NCBI RefSeq assembly: GCF_016863615.1
Contig: NZ_BOPF01000031.1
Span: 62,001 to 126,000 of the forward strand
DNA length: 64,000 nt
Reading direction: 5' to 3'
DNA from: Virgisporangium aliadipatigenens
GTDB taxonomy: Bacteria; Actinomycetota; Actinomycetes; Mycobacteriales; Micromonosporaceae
Shown piece by piece: positions 55,209 through 64,000 of this stretch. Both the position numbers and the translations under genes were made by a program. Each line of letters begins with the position of its first letter. The stretch's first letter is position 1. The notes beneath the pieces were generated by a model, which worked only from the letters and a program-made list of their open reading frames with translations, did not search any database and was not told the origin of the DNA.

Positions 55209-56557
55209 TGGTGGCGCAGGAGGCGTCGGCCCCGGCCGCGGTGGGGCCGTTCGCCGCGCTGCGTGGCCTGCTGGCGCGACCGCTCGCCTCCTACTACCTG
55301 CTGCTGTCCACCGTCGGGCTGCTCGTGCTGATCGGCATGACGATGGTGTTCTCGGCGACCAGCCTCGAGGGGATCGCCGCGGGCAACACGCCGTACGGCT
55401 CGATCATCAAACAGCTCGTCTCCGCCTGCGTGGGGCTGGTGGCGTTCTGGATCTGCCAGCGGCTGCCGGTGCGCACGTACCGGAAGTTCGCGGGGTGGGC
55501 GCTGATGGTCAGCGTGCTGCTGATCGCCCTGGTGGACATGCTCGGGGTGCTCTCCGCGCTGCAGACGCCGGCCAACGAGACGCTGCGCAACGCGAAGATC
55601 GGACCGATCTGGGCCGACCAGATGTGGCTGCACCTGGGACCGGTGCAACTGCAACCCTCGGAGCTGGGCAAGCTGGCGTTCGCGATGTACGCGGCGGACA
55701 TCCTCGCCCGCCGTGGGCCGGCCGTGGCGCAGTGGCGCGAACTGGCCCTGCCCCTCTTCCCCGTCTCGGGGCTGCTGTTCCTGCTGGTCGGCTATCACGA
55801 CCTCGGCACGATGCTGATCCTGCTGGCGATGTTCATCGGGATCCTGTGGGCGGCCGGGGTGCGGTTCCGGGTGTTCGGGGCGATGATCGCGCTCGGGCTG
55901 GCCGGCGTCACGGCGCTGGTGATGATGCCCGGCAAGACCGAGTACCGGAAGGCCCGCCTGGCGGTGTTCCTCGACCCGGACAAGGCGGATCGCACGCACG
56001 AGGGCTGGCAGGCGCGGCAGGGGCTCGAGGCGATCGGCAGCGGCAGCTGGTTCGGGCAGGGGCTGGGGGAGAGCCGGCTCAAGTGGGGCCGCCTGCCCAA
56101 CGGCCACAACGACTTCATCTTCGCCCTCATCGCCGAGGAACTGGGCGTCGTCGGCTGCATGGTCGTGGTGAGCCTCTTCGCCGTGCTCGCCTACACCGGG
56201 CTGCGGATCGCGCGGCGGGTCGACGACCCGTTCCGGCGGCTCGTCGCGGCGGCTCTCACGACCTGGCTGGTCGCGCAGGCGATCGTCAACATCGGTGGCG
56301 TCACCGGGCTGCTGCCGATCACCGGGCTGCCGCTGCCGTTCATCTCCGACGGCGGAAGTGCCCTGGTCGTGGCGTTGGCGGCGGCCGGTGTGCTGCTGTC
56401 GTTCGCGCGCAGCGAGCCGGAGGCCGCGACGGCCCTGCACGCCCGTCCACCCCGTAAGGCGGTACAGCTACTCTGGGCGCCGCTGCCGCCGTTGCCGCGA
56501 CGGCAGGATGCTGCGCACCCGCCCCGGGTGCGCCGGGGAGGATCTGACGATGGCTGA
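55208..56557 (+). CDS. ftsW: Lipid II polymerase FtsW (SEDS family)
   Basis: 449 residues with ten TM helices. SEDS motifs: TMVFSATSLEG, LGPVQLQPSELGKLAFAMYAAD, VGYHDLGTMLIL, GSGSWFGQGLGESRLKWGRLPNGHNDFIFALIAEELGVVG in pieces, and ITGLPLPFISDGGSALV. The conserved Asp in GYHDLGT corresponds to the catalytic/essential residue of SEDS enzymes. It polymerises septal glycan together with FtsI. The C-terminus (about 395-449) is Pro/Arg-rich and overlaps murG by 8 bp. Confidence 0.96.
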   Translation: MVAQEASAPAAVGPFAALRGLLARPLASYYLLLSTVGLLVLIGMTMVFSATSLEGIAAGNTPYGSIIKQLVSACVGLVAFWICQRLPVRTYRKFAGWALMVSVLLIALVDMLGVLSALQTPANETLRNAKIGPIWADQMWLHLGPVQLQPSELGKLAFAMYAADILARRGPAVAQWRELALPLFPVSGLLFLLVGYHDLGTMLILLAMFIGILWAAGVRFRVFGAMIALGLAGVTALVMMPGKTEYRKARLAVFLDPDKADRTHEGWQARQGLEAIGSGSWFGQGLGESRLKWGRLPNGHNDFIFALIAEELGVVGCMVVVSLFAVLAYTGLRIARRVDDPFRRLVAAALTTWLVAQAIVNIGGVTGLLPITGLPLPFISDGGSALVVALAAAGVLLSFARSEPEAATALHARPPRKAVQLLWAPLPPLPRRQDAAHPPRVRRGGSDDG

Positions 56558-57662
56558 GTTGCGTTCGGTGGTGCTGGCCGGTGGCGGCACCGGCGGACAC
56601 ATCTATCCCTTGCTCGCGTTCGCGGACTGCCTGCGCCGCCACGATCCGGGTGTCCGGATCACCTGCGTGGGCACCGAGAAGGGCCTGGAGAAGGATTTGA
56701 TCCCGCCCGCGGGCTACGACCTGCGGATGGTGCCGGCGCACCAGTTGCCGCGCTCGGTCAACCTCGACCTGGTGCGCACGCCGGACCGGATGTTCACCGC
56801 GTCCCGGTTCACCCGCAAGATCCTCGACGAGGTCGCGGCCGACGCGGTCGTGGGCTTCGGCGGCTACGTGTCGGTGCCGGCGTACATCGCCGCGTGGCGG
56901 CGCGGCACCCCGCTGGTGTGCCACGAGGTCAACGTGCCGATGGGCGTGGCCAACAAGATGGCGCAGCGGTTCACCCCGTACATCGCGGCCGGCTTCCCGC
57001 ACCAGCGGGTGCAGGAGCCGCGGTTGAAGGACGCGCGGGTGGTGGGCGTTCCGCTGCGCACCTCGATCTCGACCCTGGACCGGGAGGCCCGGCGGGCTGA
57101 GGCGCGGGCGCACTTCGGGCTCCACCCCGACCTGCCGACGCTGTTCGTGTTCGGGGCCTCGCAGGGTGCGCGCTCGATCAACCTCGCCGTCTCCGGTGCG
57201 GCCAAGGCGATCACCGGCGCCGGCGTGCAGGTGCTGCACATCATCGGCGCCCGCAACGACGAGTTCGACGTGCCGTCGGACCTGGCCGCGCCGTACGTCA
57301 CCGTGAAGTTCCTCAAGGAGATGGAGCTCGGTTACGCGGCCGCCGACCTGGCGGTGTGCCGGGGCGGGGCGCTGACCTGCGCCGAGACGGCCGCGCTCGG
57401 CGTTCCGGCGGTGTACGTTCCGCTTCCGTGGGGAAACGGCGAGCAGCGGCGCAACGCCCTGCCGGTGGTCGAGGCCGGCGGCGGGCTGCTGTGCGACGAC
57501 GCGGACCTGACGCCGGCCTACGTGGAGTCCACGGTGGTGCCGCTGGTGCGCGACCGGGCCCGGCTGGCGGCGATGAGCGCGGCGGCGGCCGCGTACGGGC
57601 GGCGCGACGGCGACGAGGCGCTGCGCGAGTACCTGCTGGAGGCGATCAACGGTGTCCGCTGA
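56550..57662 (+). CDS. murG: UDP-GlcNAc:lipid I GlcNAc transferase MurG
   Basis: 370 residues from ATG 56550. GT-B fold with the N-terminal VVLAGGGTGGHIYPLLAFADCL (GGTGGH), VGFGGYVSVPAYIAAW and CHEVNVPMGVANK for acceptor binding. The C-terminal UDP-GlcNAc site includes FVFGASQGARSINLAV, CRGGALTCAETAALGVPAVYVPLPWG and EQRRNA. It makes lipid II at the inner membrane face. It overlaps ftsW at the start and murC by 11 bp at the end. Confidence 0.96.
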   Translation: MAELRSVVLAGGGTGGHIYPLLAFADCLRRHDPGVRITCVGTEKGLEKDLIPPAGYDLRMVPAHQLPRSVNLDLVRTPDRMFTASRFTRKILDEVAADAVVGFGGYVSVPAYIAAWRRGTPLVCHEVNVPMGVANKMAQRFTPYIAAGFPHQRVQEPRLKDARVVGVPLRTSISTLDREARRAEARAHFGLHPDLPTLFVFGASQGARSINLAVSGAAKAITGAGVQVLHIIGARNDEFDVPSDLAAPYVTVKFLKEMELGYAAADLAVCRGGALTCAETAALGVPAVYVPLPWGNGEQRRNALPVVEAGGGLLCDDADLTPAYVESTVVPLVRDRARLAAMSAAAAAYGRRDGDEALREYLLEAINGVR

Positions 57663-59154
57663 ACAGCGGTTGACGGCGGAGGATCTCGGCCGCGTGCACT
57701 TCGTGGGCGTGGGCGGCGTCGGGATGAGCGGCATGGCCCGCCTCTTCCTGACCCGCGGCATCCCCACGACCGGGAGCGAACTGCGCGAGTGGCCGGCCCT
57801 GGCGGGCCTGCGCGCCCTGGGCGGGACGATCCACATGACCCACCGGGAGTCCAACCTCGACGGTGTGGACACGGTCGTCTACTCCACGGCCATCCCGCAG
57901 GACCACCTCGAACTGGTCACCGCCCGCGAGCGGGGCCTGCGGGTGATGCACCGTTCGGAGGCGCTCGCCGCGGCCATGGCGGGGCGGCGCGCCGTCGCGG
58001 TGGCCGGCACGCACGGCAAGACGACGACGACCTCGATGGTGACGCTGATCTTCCAGCACGCGGGGCTCGACCCGTCGTTCGTCATCGGCGGGGAGATCTC
58101 CGAGGTCGGCTCGAACGCCCACCACGGCAGCGGCGAGTACTTCGTGGCCGAGGCGGACGAGTCGGACCGGTCGTTCCTGCTCTACCGCCCGTACGTCGCC
58201 CTGATCACGAACATCGACGCGGACCACCTCAACACCTACGGCGACCTGGCCGGGCTGACCGACGCGTTCGTCGAGTTCGGCGGCCTGGTGCAGCCCGGTG
58301 GCTTCGTCGTGACCTGCGCCGACGATCCCGGGGCCCGGCGGGCGGCGGAACGCATCCGCGCGGCCGGCGGCACGGTGTGGACCTACGGCACGTCGGCCGA
58401 CGCCGACCTGCGGCTGTCCGAGGTGGAGACGACGGCGCGCGGCACCCGCTACGTGGCGACGCTCGACGGCGAGACGCTGGGGCCGGTGTCGCTGCCGGTG
58501 CCGGGCAAGTACTCGGCGCTCAACTCGGCGGCCGCGATCCTGACGGCGGTGCGCTCCGAGGTGCCGGCGGAGACGGCGATCGAGGCCCTCGCGGCGTTCC
58601 CCGGGGTGCGGCGGCGCTTCGAGCACAAGGGGACCGCGAAGGGCGTTCGGGTCTACGACGAGTACGCCTACCACCCGACCTCGATGACGGCCGCGCTGGA
58701 GACGCTGAAGGAGGTGGCCGCCCCCGGGCGGCTGCTGGTGGTCTTCCAGCCGTACCGGGTGTACCGGACGCGCGACCTGGAGAAGGAGATCGCCGCCGCG
58801 CTGGCCATCGCCGACGAGGCCGTGATCATGGAGGTCTTCGGGCCGGGCGAGGTGCGCGAGCCGGGGCAGGGCGGCGTGGCGCTGACCGCGGCCGTGGACC
58901 TGCCGGCGGAGCGCAAGGCGTTCGTGCCGTCGTGGGAGGACGTGCCGGCCGAGGTGGTGCGGCGGGCGCACATCGGCGATCTCGTGGTGACGATGGGCGC
59001 GCCGCCGATCTCGCTCATGGGCGACGAACTGCTCGCCGCGCTGAGCAACGGCGACGCGTTCGGCTTCGGTGGGGCGTTCGGTGCGGATGCCGCTGACAAC
59101 GGAGGGGTCGACGGCGACGTGCCGGTGCAGGCGCCTCCGGCGGCCGGTGGCTGA
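57652..59154 (+). CDS. murC: UDP-MurNAc--L-Ala (or Gly) ligase MurC
   Basis: 500 residues from GTG 57652 inside the murG end. GRVHFVGVGGVGMSGMARLF, P-loop VAGTHGKTTTTSMVTLIF near 118-135, EADESDRSFL and ITNIDADHLNTYGD, then HKGTAKGVRVYDEYAYHPT and VFQPYRVYRTRDL are MurC hallmarks. It catalyses the first amino-acid addition. The C-terminal 30 residues are Gly/Ala-rich and extend beyond the fold. Some actinobacterial families use Gly at this position; the sequence cannot tell. Confidence 0.96.
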   Translation: MSAEQRLTAEDLGRVHFVGVGGVGMSGMARLFLTRGIPTTGSELREWPALAGLRALGGTIHMTHRESNLDGVDTVVYSTAIPQDHLELVTARERGLRVMHRSEALAAAMAGRRAVAVAGTHGKTTTTSMVTLIFQHAGLDPSFVIGGEISEVGSNAHHGSGEYFVAEADESDRSFLLYRPYVALITNIDADHLNTYGDLAGLTDAFVEFGGLVQPGGFVVTCADDPGARRAAERIRAAGGTVWTYGTSADADLRLSEVETTARGTRYVATLDGETLGPVSLPVPGKYSALNSAAAILTAVRSEVPAETAIEALAAFPGVRRRFEHKGTAKGVRVYDEYAYHPTSMTAALETLKEVAAPGRLLVVFQPYRVYRTRDLEKEIAAALAIADEAVIMEVFGPGEVREPGQGGVALTAAVDLPAERKAFVPSWEDVPAEVVRRAHIGDLVVTMGAPPISLMGDELLAALSNGDAFGFGGAFGADAADNGGVDGDVPVQAPPAAGG

Positions 59155-59905
59155 CCGGCGCTGGCGCCTCGTCCGGGCCGGCCGGGACGCCGTTCCGGAG
59201 TCGGTGCGGCGGTTCAACGCGCGGGCCCGGCGCAACAAGCTCAGGGTGGCCCGGCCGTGGCTGATCACGGCCGGGGTCGTGCTCGTGCTGGCGATCGCGG
59301 CGGCGGTGCTGTACTGGACGCCGGCCGTCTCCGTGCGGGACCTGCGGGTGCGTGGGACCGCCGTGGTGACCGAGCGGGAGGTGCTCGACGCCGCCGCGGT
59401 GCGCCGGGGCGTTCCGCTGCTGCGGGTGGACGTCGACGGCGTGCGGAGTCGGGTGGCGGCGATCGCTCCGGTCCGTTCCGTCGACATCACCCGGATGCCC
59501 CCGTCCACGCTGGAGATCCGGGTGACCGAGCGCACGGCGGTGGCCGTGGTGGAGAACCCCGGCGGGCGGTGGCTGCTCGACGAGACCGGCGTCGCCTACC
59601 TGCCCGCCCCGGTGGAGAATCCGGGCCTGGTGCTGGTCAGGCTGGCGACGCCCAACCCGACGGACGCGACGACGCGCGCGGCGCTGGCCGTCCTCACCGC
59701 CCTCACCCAGGAACTGCGTGACCCGCTCGCCGCGCTGGTGGCGGAGGCGCCGGCCCGGATCCGGCTGGAGCTGACGGACGGGCGCACTGTGGTGTGGGGC
59801 GACTCGTCGGAGAACGACGCCAAGGCCCGCGTCGCCGCCGCGATGCTGGGGAAGCCGGGTCAGGTCATCGACGTGAGTGCGCCGGAGTTCGTGACGGTTC
59901 GCTGA
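59147..59905 (+). CDS. ftsQ: Cell division protein FtsQ
   Basis: 252 residues from GTG 59147, which overlaps the murC TGA (GTGGCTGA). ATG 59087 and GTG 59069 are longer in-frame alternatives without good SDs. A basic cytoplasmic head is followed by one TM helix (WLITAGVVLVLAIAAAVLYW, about 41-60), a POTRA domain (VSVRDLRVRGTAVVTEREVLDAA, RVDVDGVRSRVAAIAPVRSVDITR) and the FtsQ beta domain (PSTLEIRVTERTAVAVVENPG, LLDETGVAYLP). It bridges FtsL/FtsB and the divisome. Confidence 0.9.
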   Translation: MADRRWRLVRAGRDAVPESVRRFNARARRNKLRVARPWLITAGVVLVLAIAAAVLYWTPAVSVRDLRVRGTAVVTEREVLDAAAVRRGVPLLRVDVDGVRSRVAAIAPVRSVDITRMPPSTLEIRVTERTAVAVVENPGGRWLLDETGVAYLPAPVENPGLVLVRLATPNPTDATTRAALAVLTALTQELRDPLAALVAEAPARIRLELTDGRTVVWGDSSENDAKARVAAAMLGKPGQVIDVSAPEFVTVR

Positions 59906-60285
59906 CTTCCGAGGAAATCGTCCGGCCAATTTGACGGTTTCGAGTCCGATAGGGCCGGTTTGTCGTTTTACTTGCCGTGTGTGTCCCGGAGTGTCACTTC
60001 GGCACGGTGCGGAGGCCGCGCGATTTCTCCGGTGGCCGAGTGTGCCTTGCTTTCCGCAGGTTGGCGGGCGACACGCCGAGGCGGGTTCTTGGTTGGCCGT
60101 TCGGACACGCATACCGTCCAGACAAGCATTGGTTGACATAACTCTCGACCTCAACTAAAGGTTGAGGGTTCACCGGAGGGCTCAGGCCCGGTGACCCTCG
60201 ATCGGACTGCATAAAGCGGCCACCGCTCCGCCCCTTTCGATCGGTGGGCGGTGACCGTCAACCTCGAAGGGAAAGGCAGCGCCGG
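59906..60285 (+). promoter_or_regulatory. 380-bp ftsZ upstream region
   Basis: No gene. It contains the promoter and dyad detailed at 60133-60167, and a second hairpin TCACCGG/CCGGTGA with an 11-base loop at about 60169-60193. GAAGGGAAAGG just before the ATG is the SD. The length and structure suggest ftsZ has its own regulated promoter(s), as in other actinobacteria. Confidence 0.6.
60133..60167 (+). promoter_or_regulatory. Candidate ftsZ promoter with dyad over the -10
   Basis: TTGACA (60133-60138), 17-bp spacer, TAAAGG (60156-60161). The -10 is the loop of a perfect dyad CCTCAAC (60149-60155) / GTTGAGG (60161-60167). A protein bound there would block the polymerase. Confidence 0.6.
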
Positions 60286-61404
60286 ATGACGCACCCGCAC
60301 AACTACCTGGCGGTCATCAAGGTCGTCGGCATCGGTGGCGGCGGGGTCAACGCCGTCAACCGAATGATCGAGGTCGGTCTGAAGGGCGTTGAGTTCATCG
60401 CCATCAACACCGATGCGCAGGCGCTGCTGATGAGTGACGCCGACGTCAAGCTCGACGTCGGCCGCGAGCTCACCCGCGGACTGGGCGCCGGAGCCAACCC
60501 CGACGTCGGCAAGAACGCCGCCGAGGACCACCGCGACGAGATCGAAGAGGTTCTCAAGGGCGCGGACATGGTCTTCGTGACCTGCGGCGAGGGCGGTGGC
60601 ACCGGCACCGGTGGCGCCCCCGTCGTGGCCAACATCGCCCGCAAGCTCGGCGCGCTGACCATCGGTGTGGTCACCCGGCCGTTCTCGTTCGAGGGCAAGC
60701 GGCGCCAGGTGCAGGCCGAGGCCGGCATCGAGGAGCTGCGCAACCAGTGCGACACGCTCATCGTGATCCCCAACGACCGGCTGCTGGCGCTCGGCGACCG
60801 CAACATCAGCATGATGGACGCGTTCCGTCAGGCCGACCAGGTGCTGCTCTCCGGTGTCCAGGGCATCACCGACCTGATCACCACGCCGGGTCTGATCAAC
60901 CTCGACTTCGCCGACGTCAAGAGCGTCATGAGCGGTGCGGGCAGCGCGCTCATGGGTATCGGCAGCGCCCGGGGCGACAACCGCGCCGTCGAGGCGGCCG
61001 AGTCGGCGATCTCCAGCCCGCTGCTGGAGCAGAGCATGGACGGTGCGCGCGGGGTCCTGCTGTCCATCGCGGGCGGCTCCGACCTGGGCCTCTTCGAGAT
61101 CAACGACGCCGCGCAGCTGGTCACCGACGCGGCCCACCCGGACGCCAACATCATCTTCGGCGCCGTCATCGACGACGCGCTCGGCGACGAGGTGCGGGTG
61201 ACCGTGATCGCTGCGGGCTTCGACGGCGGTTCGCCCGCGTACCGCCCGGCCGACACCCGCAAGGGGCGCACGCAGCCCTCCGCCGAGGCGACCCCGGCCG
61301 CGCCCGCCGCACCGGCGCCGCCCGCCCAGCCGGCGCAGCCGCAGTCGCGGCGGGTCCTCTTCGACGACGTCGACGTCCCCGACTTCCTGAAGAACGGTGC
61401 CTGA
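60286..61404 (+). CDS. ftsZ: Cell division protein FtsZ
   Basis: 372 residues from ATG 60286 (GAAGGGAAAGG upstream; the frame is open to 60244). [16 protein letters not shown], the tubulin signature [15 protein letters not shown] (about 101-115), [15 protein letters not shown] and the T7 loop [13 protein letters not shown] are present. An Ala/Pro-rich linker follows, and the conserved C-terminal peptide [12 protein letters not shown] binds SepF/FtsW-type partners. It is a GTP-dependent ring-forming tubulin homologue. The downstream yggS gene overlaps by 8 bp. Confidence 0.98.
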   Translation: MTHPHNYLAVIKVVGIGGGGVNAVNRMIEVGLKGVEFIAINTDAQALLMSDADVKLDVGRELTRGLGAGANPDVGKNAAEDHRDEIEEVLKGADMVFVTCGEGGGTGTGGAPVVANIARKLGALTIGVVTRPFSFEGKRRQVQAEAGIEELRNQCDTLIVIPNDRLLALGDRNISMMDAFRQADQVLLSGVQGITDLITTPGLINLDFADVKSVMSGAGSALMGIGSARGDNRAVEAAESAISSPLLEQSMDGARGVLLSIAGGSDLGLFEINDAAQLVTDAAHPDANIIFGAVIDDALGDEVRVTVIAAGFDGGSPAYRPADTRKGRTQPSAEATPAAPAAPAPPAQPAQPQSRRVLFDDVDVPDFLKNGA

Positions 61405-62125
61405 GCGCCGGACGGAGTTGGCGACGGGGCTCGCCACGACGAGAGAACGCATAGCTACGGCGTGTCGTGACGCCGGCCGGGATCCGGCCGGCGTCACTCT
61501 CGTTGTCGTCACGAAGACGTATCCGGCGAGCGACGTGTCACTCCTTGTCGACCTGGGCGTCACCGATGTCGGGGAGAACCGGGATCAAGAGGCGTCCGAA
61601 AAGGCGTCCTCGGTCGCGGCGGACGGCCGGACCCCACATTGGCATTTCATCGGGCGGCTGCAGCGCAACAAGTGCCGGTCGGTCGTGCGATACGCGGACA
61701 CCGTTCAGTCGGTCGACAGTGTGCGGCTGGTGCGGGCCCTCGCGAAGGCGGCCGTGGCGGAGGGTCGGATACCGGACGTTCTGGTGCAGGTGAGCCTGGA
61801 CGGGGACACCGCACGCGGGGGCGCGGTCGACGGCGGTGACGAGGCGGAACGGGACGTCTGGGCCGTGGCGCGCGAAGTGGCCGCCGCCGATGACGCGCTG
61901 CGCCTGCGCGGTCTCATGGCGGTCGCCCCGCTCGGCTGGGAACCGGCGCGGGCCTTCGACCTCCTGGCCGGCCTGCACACCCGGTTCCGGGGCGAGTTTC
62001 CGCAGGCCACTGTCCTGTCGGCCGGCATGAGCGGCGATCTTGAGGCGGCGGTCGCGGCCGGGGCGACACACGTGCGGGTGGGCAGCGCAATCCTCGGGAA
62101 TAGAACGCCACCTGCGGTAACCTGA
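61397..62125 (+). CDS. yggS: YggS/YlmE-family PLP homeostasis protein
   Basis: 242 residues from GTG 61397, overlapping the ftsZ end. The fold-III PLP-binding Lys40 is in [12 protein letters not shown], followed by [39 protein letters not shown], and the C-terminal [26 protein letters not shown] with Gly-rich phosphate contacts in separate loops. It buffers pyridoxal phosphate and has no known catalytic activity. The laccase-like YlmD gene normally found between ftsZ and yggS is absent. Confidence 0.93.
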   Translation: MPERRTELATGLATTRERIATACRDAGRDPAGVTLVVVTKTYPASDVSLLVDLGVTDVGENRDQEASEKASSVAADGRTPHWHFIGRLQRNKCRSVVRYADTVQSVDSVRLVRALAKAAVAEGRIPDVLVQVSLDGDTARGGAVDGGDEAERDVWAVAREVAAADDALRLRGLMAVAPLGWEPARAFDLLAGLHTRFRGEFPQATVLSAGMSGDLEAAVAAGATHVRVGSAILGNRTPPAVT

Positions 62126-62251
62126 CTACGGACACCCGAATTACACCGGTGGGATTCCCTTGTCGGTCGTGGTTCGTGCCGGCCGGCGGTGTTCATGCAC
62201 GAAGTGGCACGGCAACGGGGTAGTGCCGCATGGCGGACGGAGGAAGCGCTG

Positions 62252-62968
62252 ATGGGAGCGCTGCGTAAGGCGGGCGTATGGCTCGGTCTCGTCGAGGACG
62301 ACGACGACCGGGGCTACGACGACCGTTCCTACCGCGGATACGCCGACGACGACTACGACGACGGTGACGTCGACGACGCGCCGGTGCCTCCCCGTGCCCG
62401 TTCTGCGGAGCGCGCGGAGTCCCTGCGGGCGGAGTCCATCCGGGCCGAGCGCGCCGAGTCGCTGCGCGCGGAGCGGGCGGAGTCCCTGCGCGCCGAGTCT
62501 CTGCGGGCGGAGCGGGCCGAGTCGCTGCGGTCGGAGCGTTCGGACTCCCTGCGCAGCGAGCGGAGCACCGTCCGGCCGATCGCGCGTTCCGGCACGTCGA
62601 CGGTGAGCTACCCGTCGCGGGACAGCCTCGCCCTGACCCCGCGCACCGCCGTGGCGGACCGGGTCGGGCCGGTCGAGGAGGACGAGCGTCGGTACCAGAT
62701 CACGACGCTTCACCCCACGACCTACAACGAGGCCCGTACGATCGGTGAGCACTTCCGCGACGGCGTTCCGGTCATCATGAACCTGACCGAAATGGACGAA
62801 GCGGACGCAAAGCGTTTGGTCGATTTCGCTGCCGGGCTTGCGTTCGGTCTGCGCGGTACGATCGAGCGCGTCACCAACCGTGTGTTCCTGCTTTCGCCGG
62901 CAAATGTCCAGGTCACGGCCGAGGACAAGGCTCGGATCGCCGAGGGCGGGTTCTTCAACCAGAGCTGA
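62252..62968 (+). CDS. sepF: Cell division protein SepF with expanded repeat linker
   Basis: 238 residues from ATG 62252 (GGAGGA 9 bases upstream). An N-terminal amphipathic membrane-binding helix ([16 protein letters not shown]) is followed by an Asp/Tyr-rich stretch. Then comes an Arg/Glu/Ser linker made of repeated AERAESLR and AESLR units (residues about 52-106, DNA 62405-62569). The C-terminal SepF domain (about 150-238) has [37 protein letters not shown] and FLLSPANV. It links FtsZ filaments to the membrane. The repeated linker is unusually regular. Confidence 0.95.
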   Translation: MGALRKAGVWLGLVEDDDDRGYDDRSYRGYADDDYDDGDVDDAPVPPRARSAERAESLRAESIRAERAESLRAERAESLRAESLRAERAESLRSERSDSLRSERSTVRPIARSGTSTVSYPSRDSLALTPRTAVADRVGPVEEDERRYQITTLHPTTYNEARTIGEHFRDGVPVIMNLTEMDEADAKRLVDFAAGLAFGLRGTIERVTNRVFLLSPANVQVTAEDKARIAEGGFFNQS

Positions 62969-62985
62969 GTGAGGCCCGCCCCACA

Positions 62986-63291
62986 GTGCTGTCGATCATG
63001 TTGCAGGTGCTCTACCTGCTGCTTTACGCCTTCTTCCTGGTCTTGATCGGGCGTTTCATCATGGGCTACGTGCTCACGTTCGGACGCCGCTGGCAGCCCG
63101 GGCGTGGAGCCGCCGCCACGATGGAGATCGTGTGGAGCGTCACTGATCCCCCCCTGAAAGCGTTGAGGCGGGTGATCCCGCCGCTCAGGCTTGGTACCGT
63201 GAGCCTCGACCTGAGCTCCCTTGTGCTGCTGGTTATCCTGTTCGTGCTGATGGACTACGTGGTAGGGCCCCTGATCGACTCGGTTCGCTAG
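62986..63291 (+). CDS. yggT: YggT-family membrane protein (SepG-like)
   Basis: 101 residues from GTG 62986. Two TM segments (VLYLLLYAFFLVLIGRFIMGYV and SLVLLVILFVLMDYVVG) with the family pattern VTDPPLKALRRVIPPLRLG between them. In streptomycetes the homologue at this site (SepG/YlmG) helps FtsZ ring and nucleoid organisation. It lies 17 bp after sepF and 49 bp before divIVA. Confidence 0.92.
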   Translation: MLSIMLQVLYLLLYAFFLVLIGRFIMGYVLTFGRRWQPGRGAAATMEIVWSVTDPPLKALRRVIPPLRLGTVSLDLSSLVLLVILFVLMDYVVGPLIDSVR

Positions 63292-63340
63292 CCGAGTCAA
63301 GTGATTGGCCACGCGGTCGCGACTGACCCGAGGAGTATCG

Positions 63341-64000
63341 ATGCCGCTGACCCCGGCCGACGTCCACAACGTCGCGTTCAAGAAGCCCCCCATAGGGAAG
63401 AGGGGCTATGACGAAGAGGAAGTCGACGCCTTTCTCGACGAGGTGGAGCGCGAGCTCGCCCGCCTGATCGAGGAGAACAACGAGCTTCGTGCGCAGCTCG
63501 AGCGCGGCGGCGGTGGCCGTCCCGCCGGGCCCGGCGCCGACCCCCGCCTGGCTTCCGAGCTGGCGGAGATCAAGGCCCAGCTCGACCGTGTGCAGCGCGA
63601 GAAGAGCGCCGCCGAGCAGGCCGCCCGCAGCATGCAGGCCGAGCTGGAGCAGGCCCGCACCGCGGGTGGCGCCGCCGGCATGACGGCCGGTGAGGGCGAG
63701 CAGCAGGCGCTGCGGGTCCTGATGATGGCCCAGCGCACCGCCGACGACCACGTCAACGACGCGCGTCGCGAGGCCGACAAGCTCCTGTCCGACGCGCGCG
63801 CCAAGGCCGAAGAGGTCACCCGCGACGCCCGGGCCAAGGCCGACGCCCTGGAGCGGGACGCCCGTCAGCGCCACCAGGAGGCCGTCAGCGGCCTCGACGC
63901 CAAGCGCAACGCTCTGCAGAAGCACATCGAGGAGCTCAAGCAGTTCGAGCGCGAGTACCGCACCCGCCTCAAGGCCTACCTGGAGTCCCAGCTGCGCGAC
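63341..64000 (+). CDS. divIVA: DivIVA/Wag31 polar growth protein, 3'-truncated
   Basis: The first 220 codons are present; the frame runs off the right edge. Start ATG 63341 (GAGGAG 9 bases upstream). [32 protein letters not shown] is the DivIVA membrane-binding N-terminal domain, split by a Gly/Pro-rich linker ([13 protein letters not shown]) from a long coiled coil ([30 protein letters not shown] and on). It recruits the polar wall-synthesis machinery and is essential in many actinobacteria. Its place after yggT is the standard order. Confidence 0.96.
   Translation, partial: MPLTPADVHNVAFKKPPIGKRGYDEEEVDAFLDEVERELARLIEENNELRAQLERGGGGRPAGPGADPRLASELAEIKAQLDRVQREKSAAEQAARSMQAELEQARTAGGAAGMTAGEGEQQALRVLMMAQRTADDHVNDARREADKLLSDARAKAEEVTRDARAKADALERDARQRHQEAVSGLDAKRNALQKHIEELKQFEREYRTRLKAYLESQLRD

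Overview
This is a very GC-rich chromosomal segment of an actinobacterium. The order mraZ-rsmH-ftsL-ftsI-murE-murF-mraY-murD-ftsW-murG-murC-ftsQ-ftsZ-yggS-sepF-yggT-divIVA, the glnX-glnH-pknG signalling block, dnaE2, GatD/MurT and the abundant GTG starts all fit. A Micromonosporaceae-like member is my best guess; there is no rRNA gene here to confirm it. No tRNA, rRNA, CRISPR array, prophage or classical insertion sequence was seen.

Layout. 1-4384: mutasome genes (the end of an ImuB-like Y-family protein, then DnaE2). 4442-13110: a tightly overlapping operon, glnX-glnH-coiled-coil protein-pknG-PP2C-vWA-FHA, in which the kinase, phosphatase and FHA protein all carry N-terminal zinc ribbons. 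13294-14031: a secreted protein with two BP74-like domains, convergent and overlapping with a GH94 cellobiose phosphorylase (14018-16468, minus) whose promoter carries a CebR-type operator. 16580-22329: a TPP riboswitch followed by thiE-thiO-thiS-thiG-tenI-like-thiD-thiC. 22395-26120: a methyltransferase, a phosphodiesterase, dinB and a DUF3040 protein, two of them with leaderless-looking promoters. 26405-31456 (minus): moxR-DUF58-transglutaminase. 31898-34327: three Roadblock/LC7-type proteins and a DUF4388/winged-helix-like protein, without a GTPase. 34396-37336: leuS behind a probable leucine leader-peptide attenuator. 37381-37800: a 400-bp inverted and direct repeat region, then an alpha/beta hydrolase with a promoter of unusual spacing. 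38747-40679 (minus): gatD-murT. 40740-43451 (minus): an Hsp70-like membrane protein. 43685-64000: the dcw cluster, headed by mraZ with three MraZ boxes and running off the right edge inside divIVA.

How the genes work together. The right third builds lipid II (MurE/F/D/C, MraY, MurG), amidates it (MurT/GatD nearby) and builds the septum (FtsL, FtsI, FtsW, FtsQ, FtsZ, SepF) and the polar growth apparatus (DivIVA). The left part links extracellular amino-acid sensing (GlnH/GlnX) to PknG phospho-signalling, and includes a self-contained thiamin pathway under TPP control.

Unexplained structure. (1) A dispersed palindrome with arms GTCCAC/GTGGAC around a central W recurs in coding DNA, usually read as Ser-Thr-Val-Asp. 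(2) A 77-bp element with 21-bp inverted arms occurs twice at identical length but with diverged loops. (3) FtsL, FtsI, SepF and the Hsp70-like protein carry long low-complexity regions built from tandem repeats; FtsL is 566 residues, several times the family norm.
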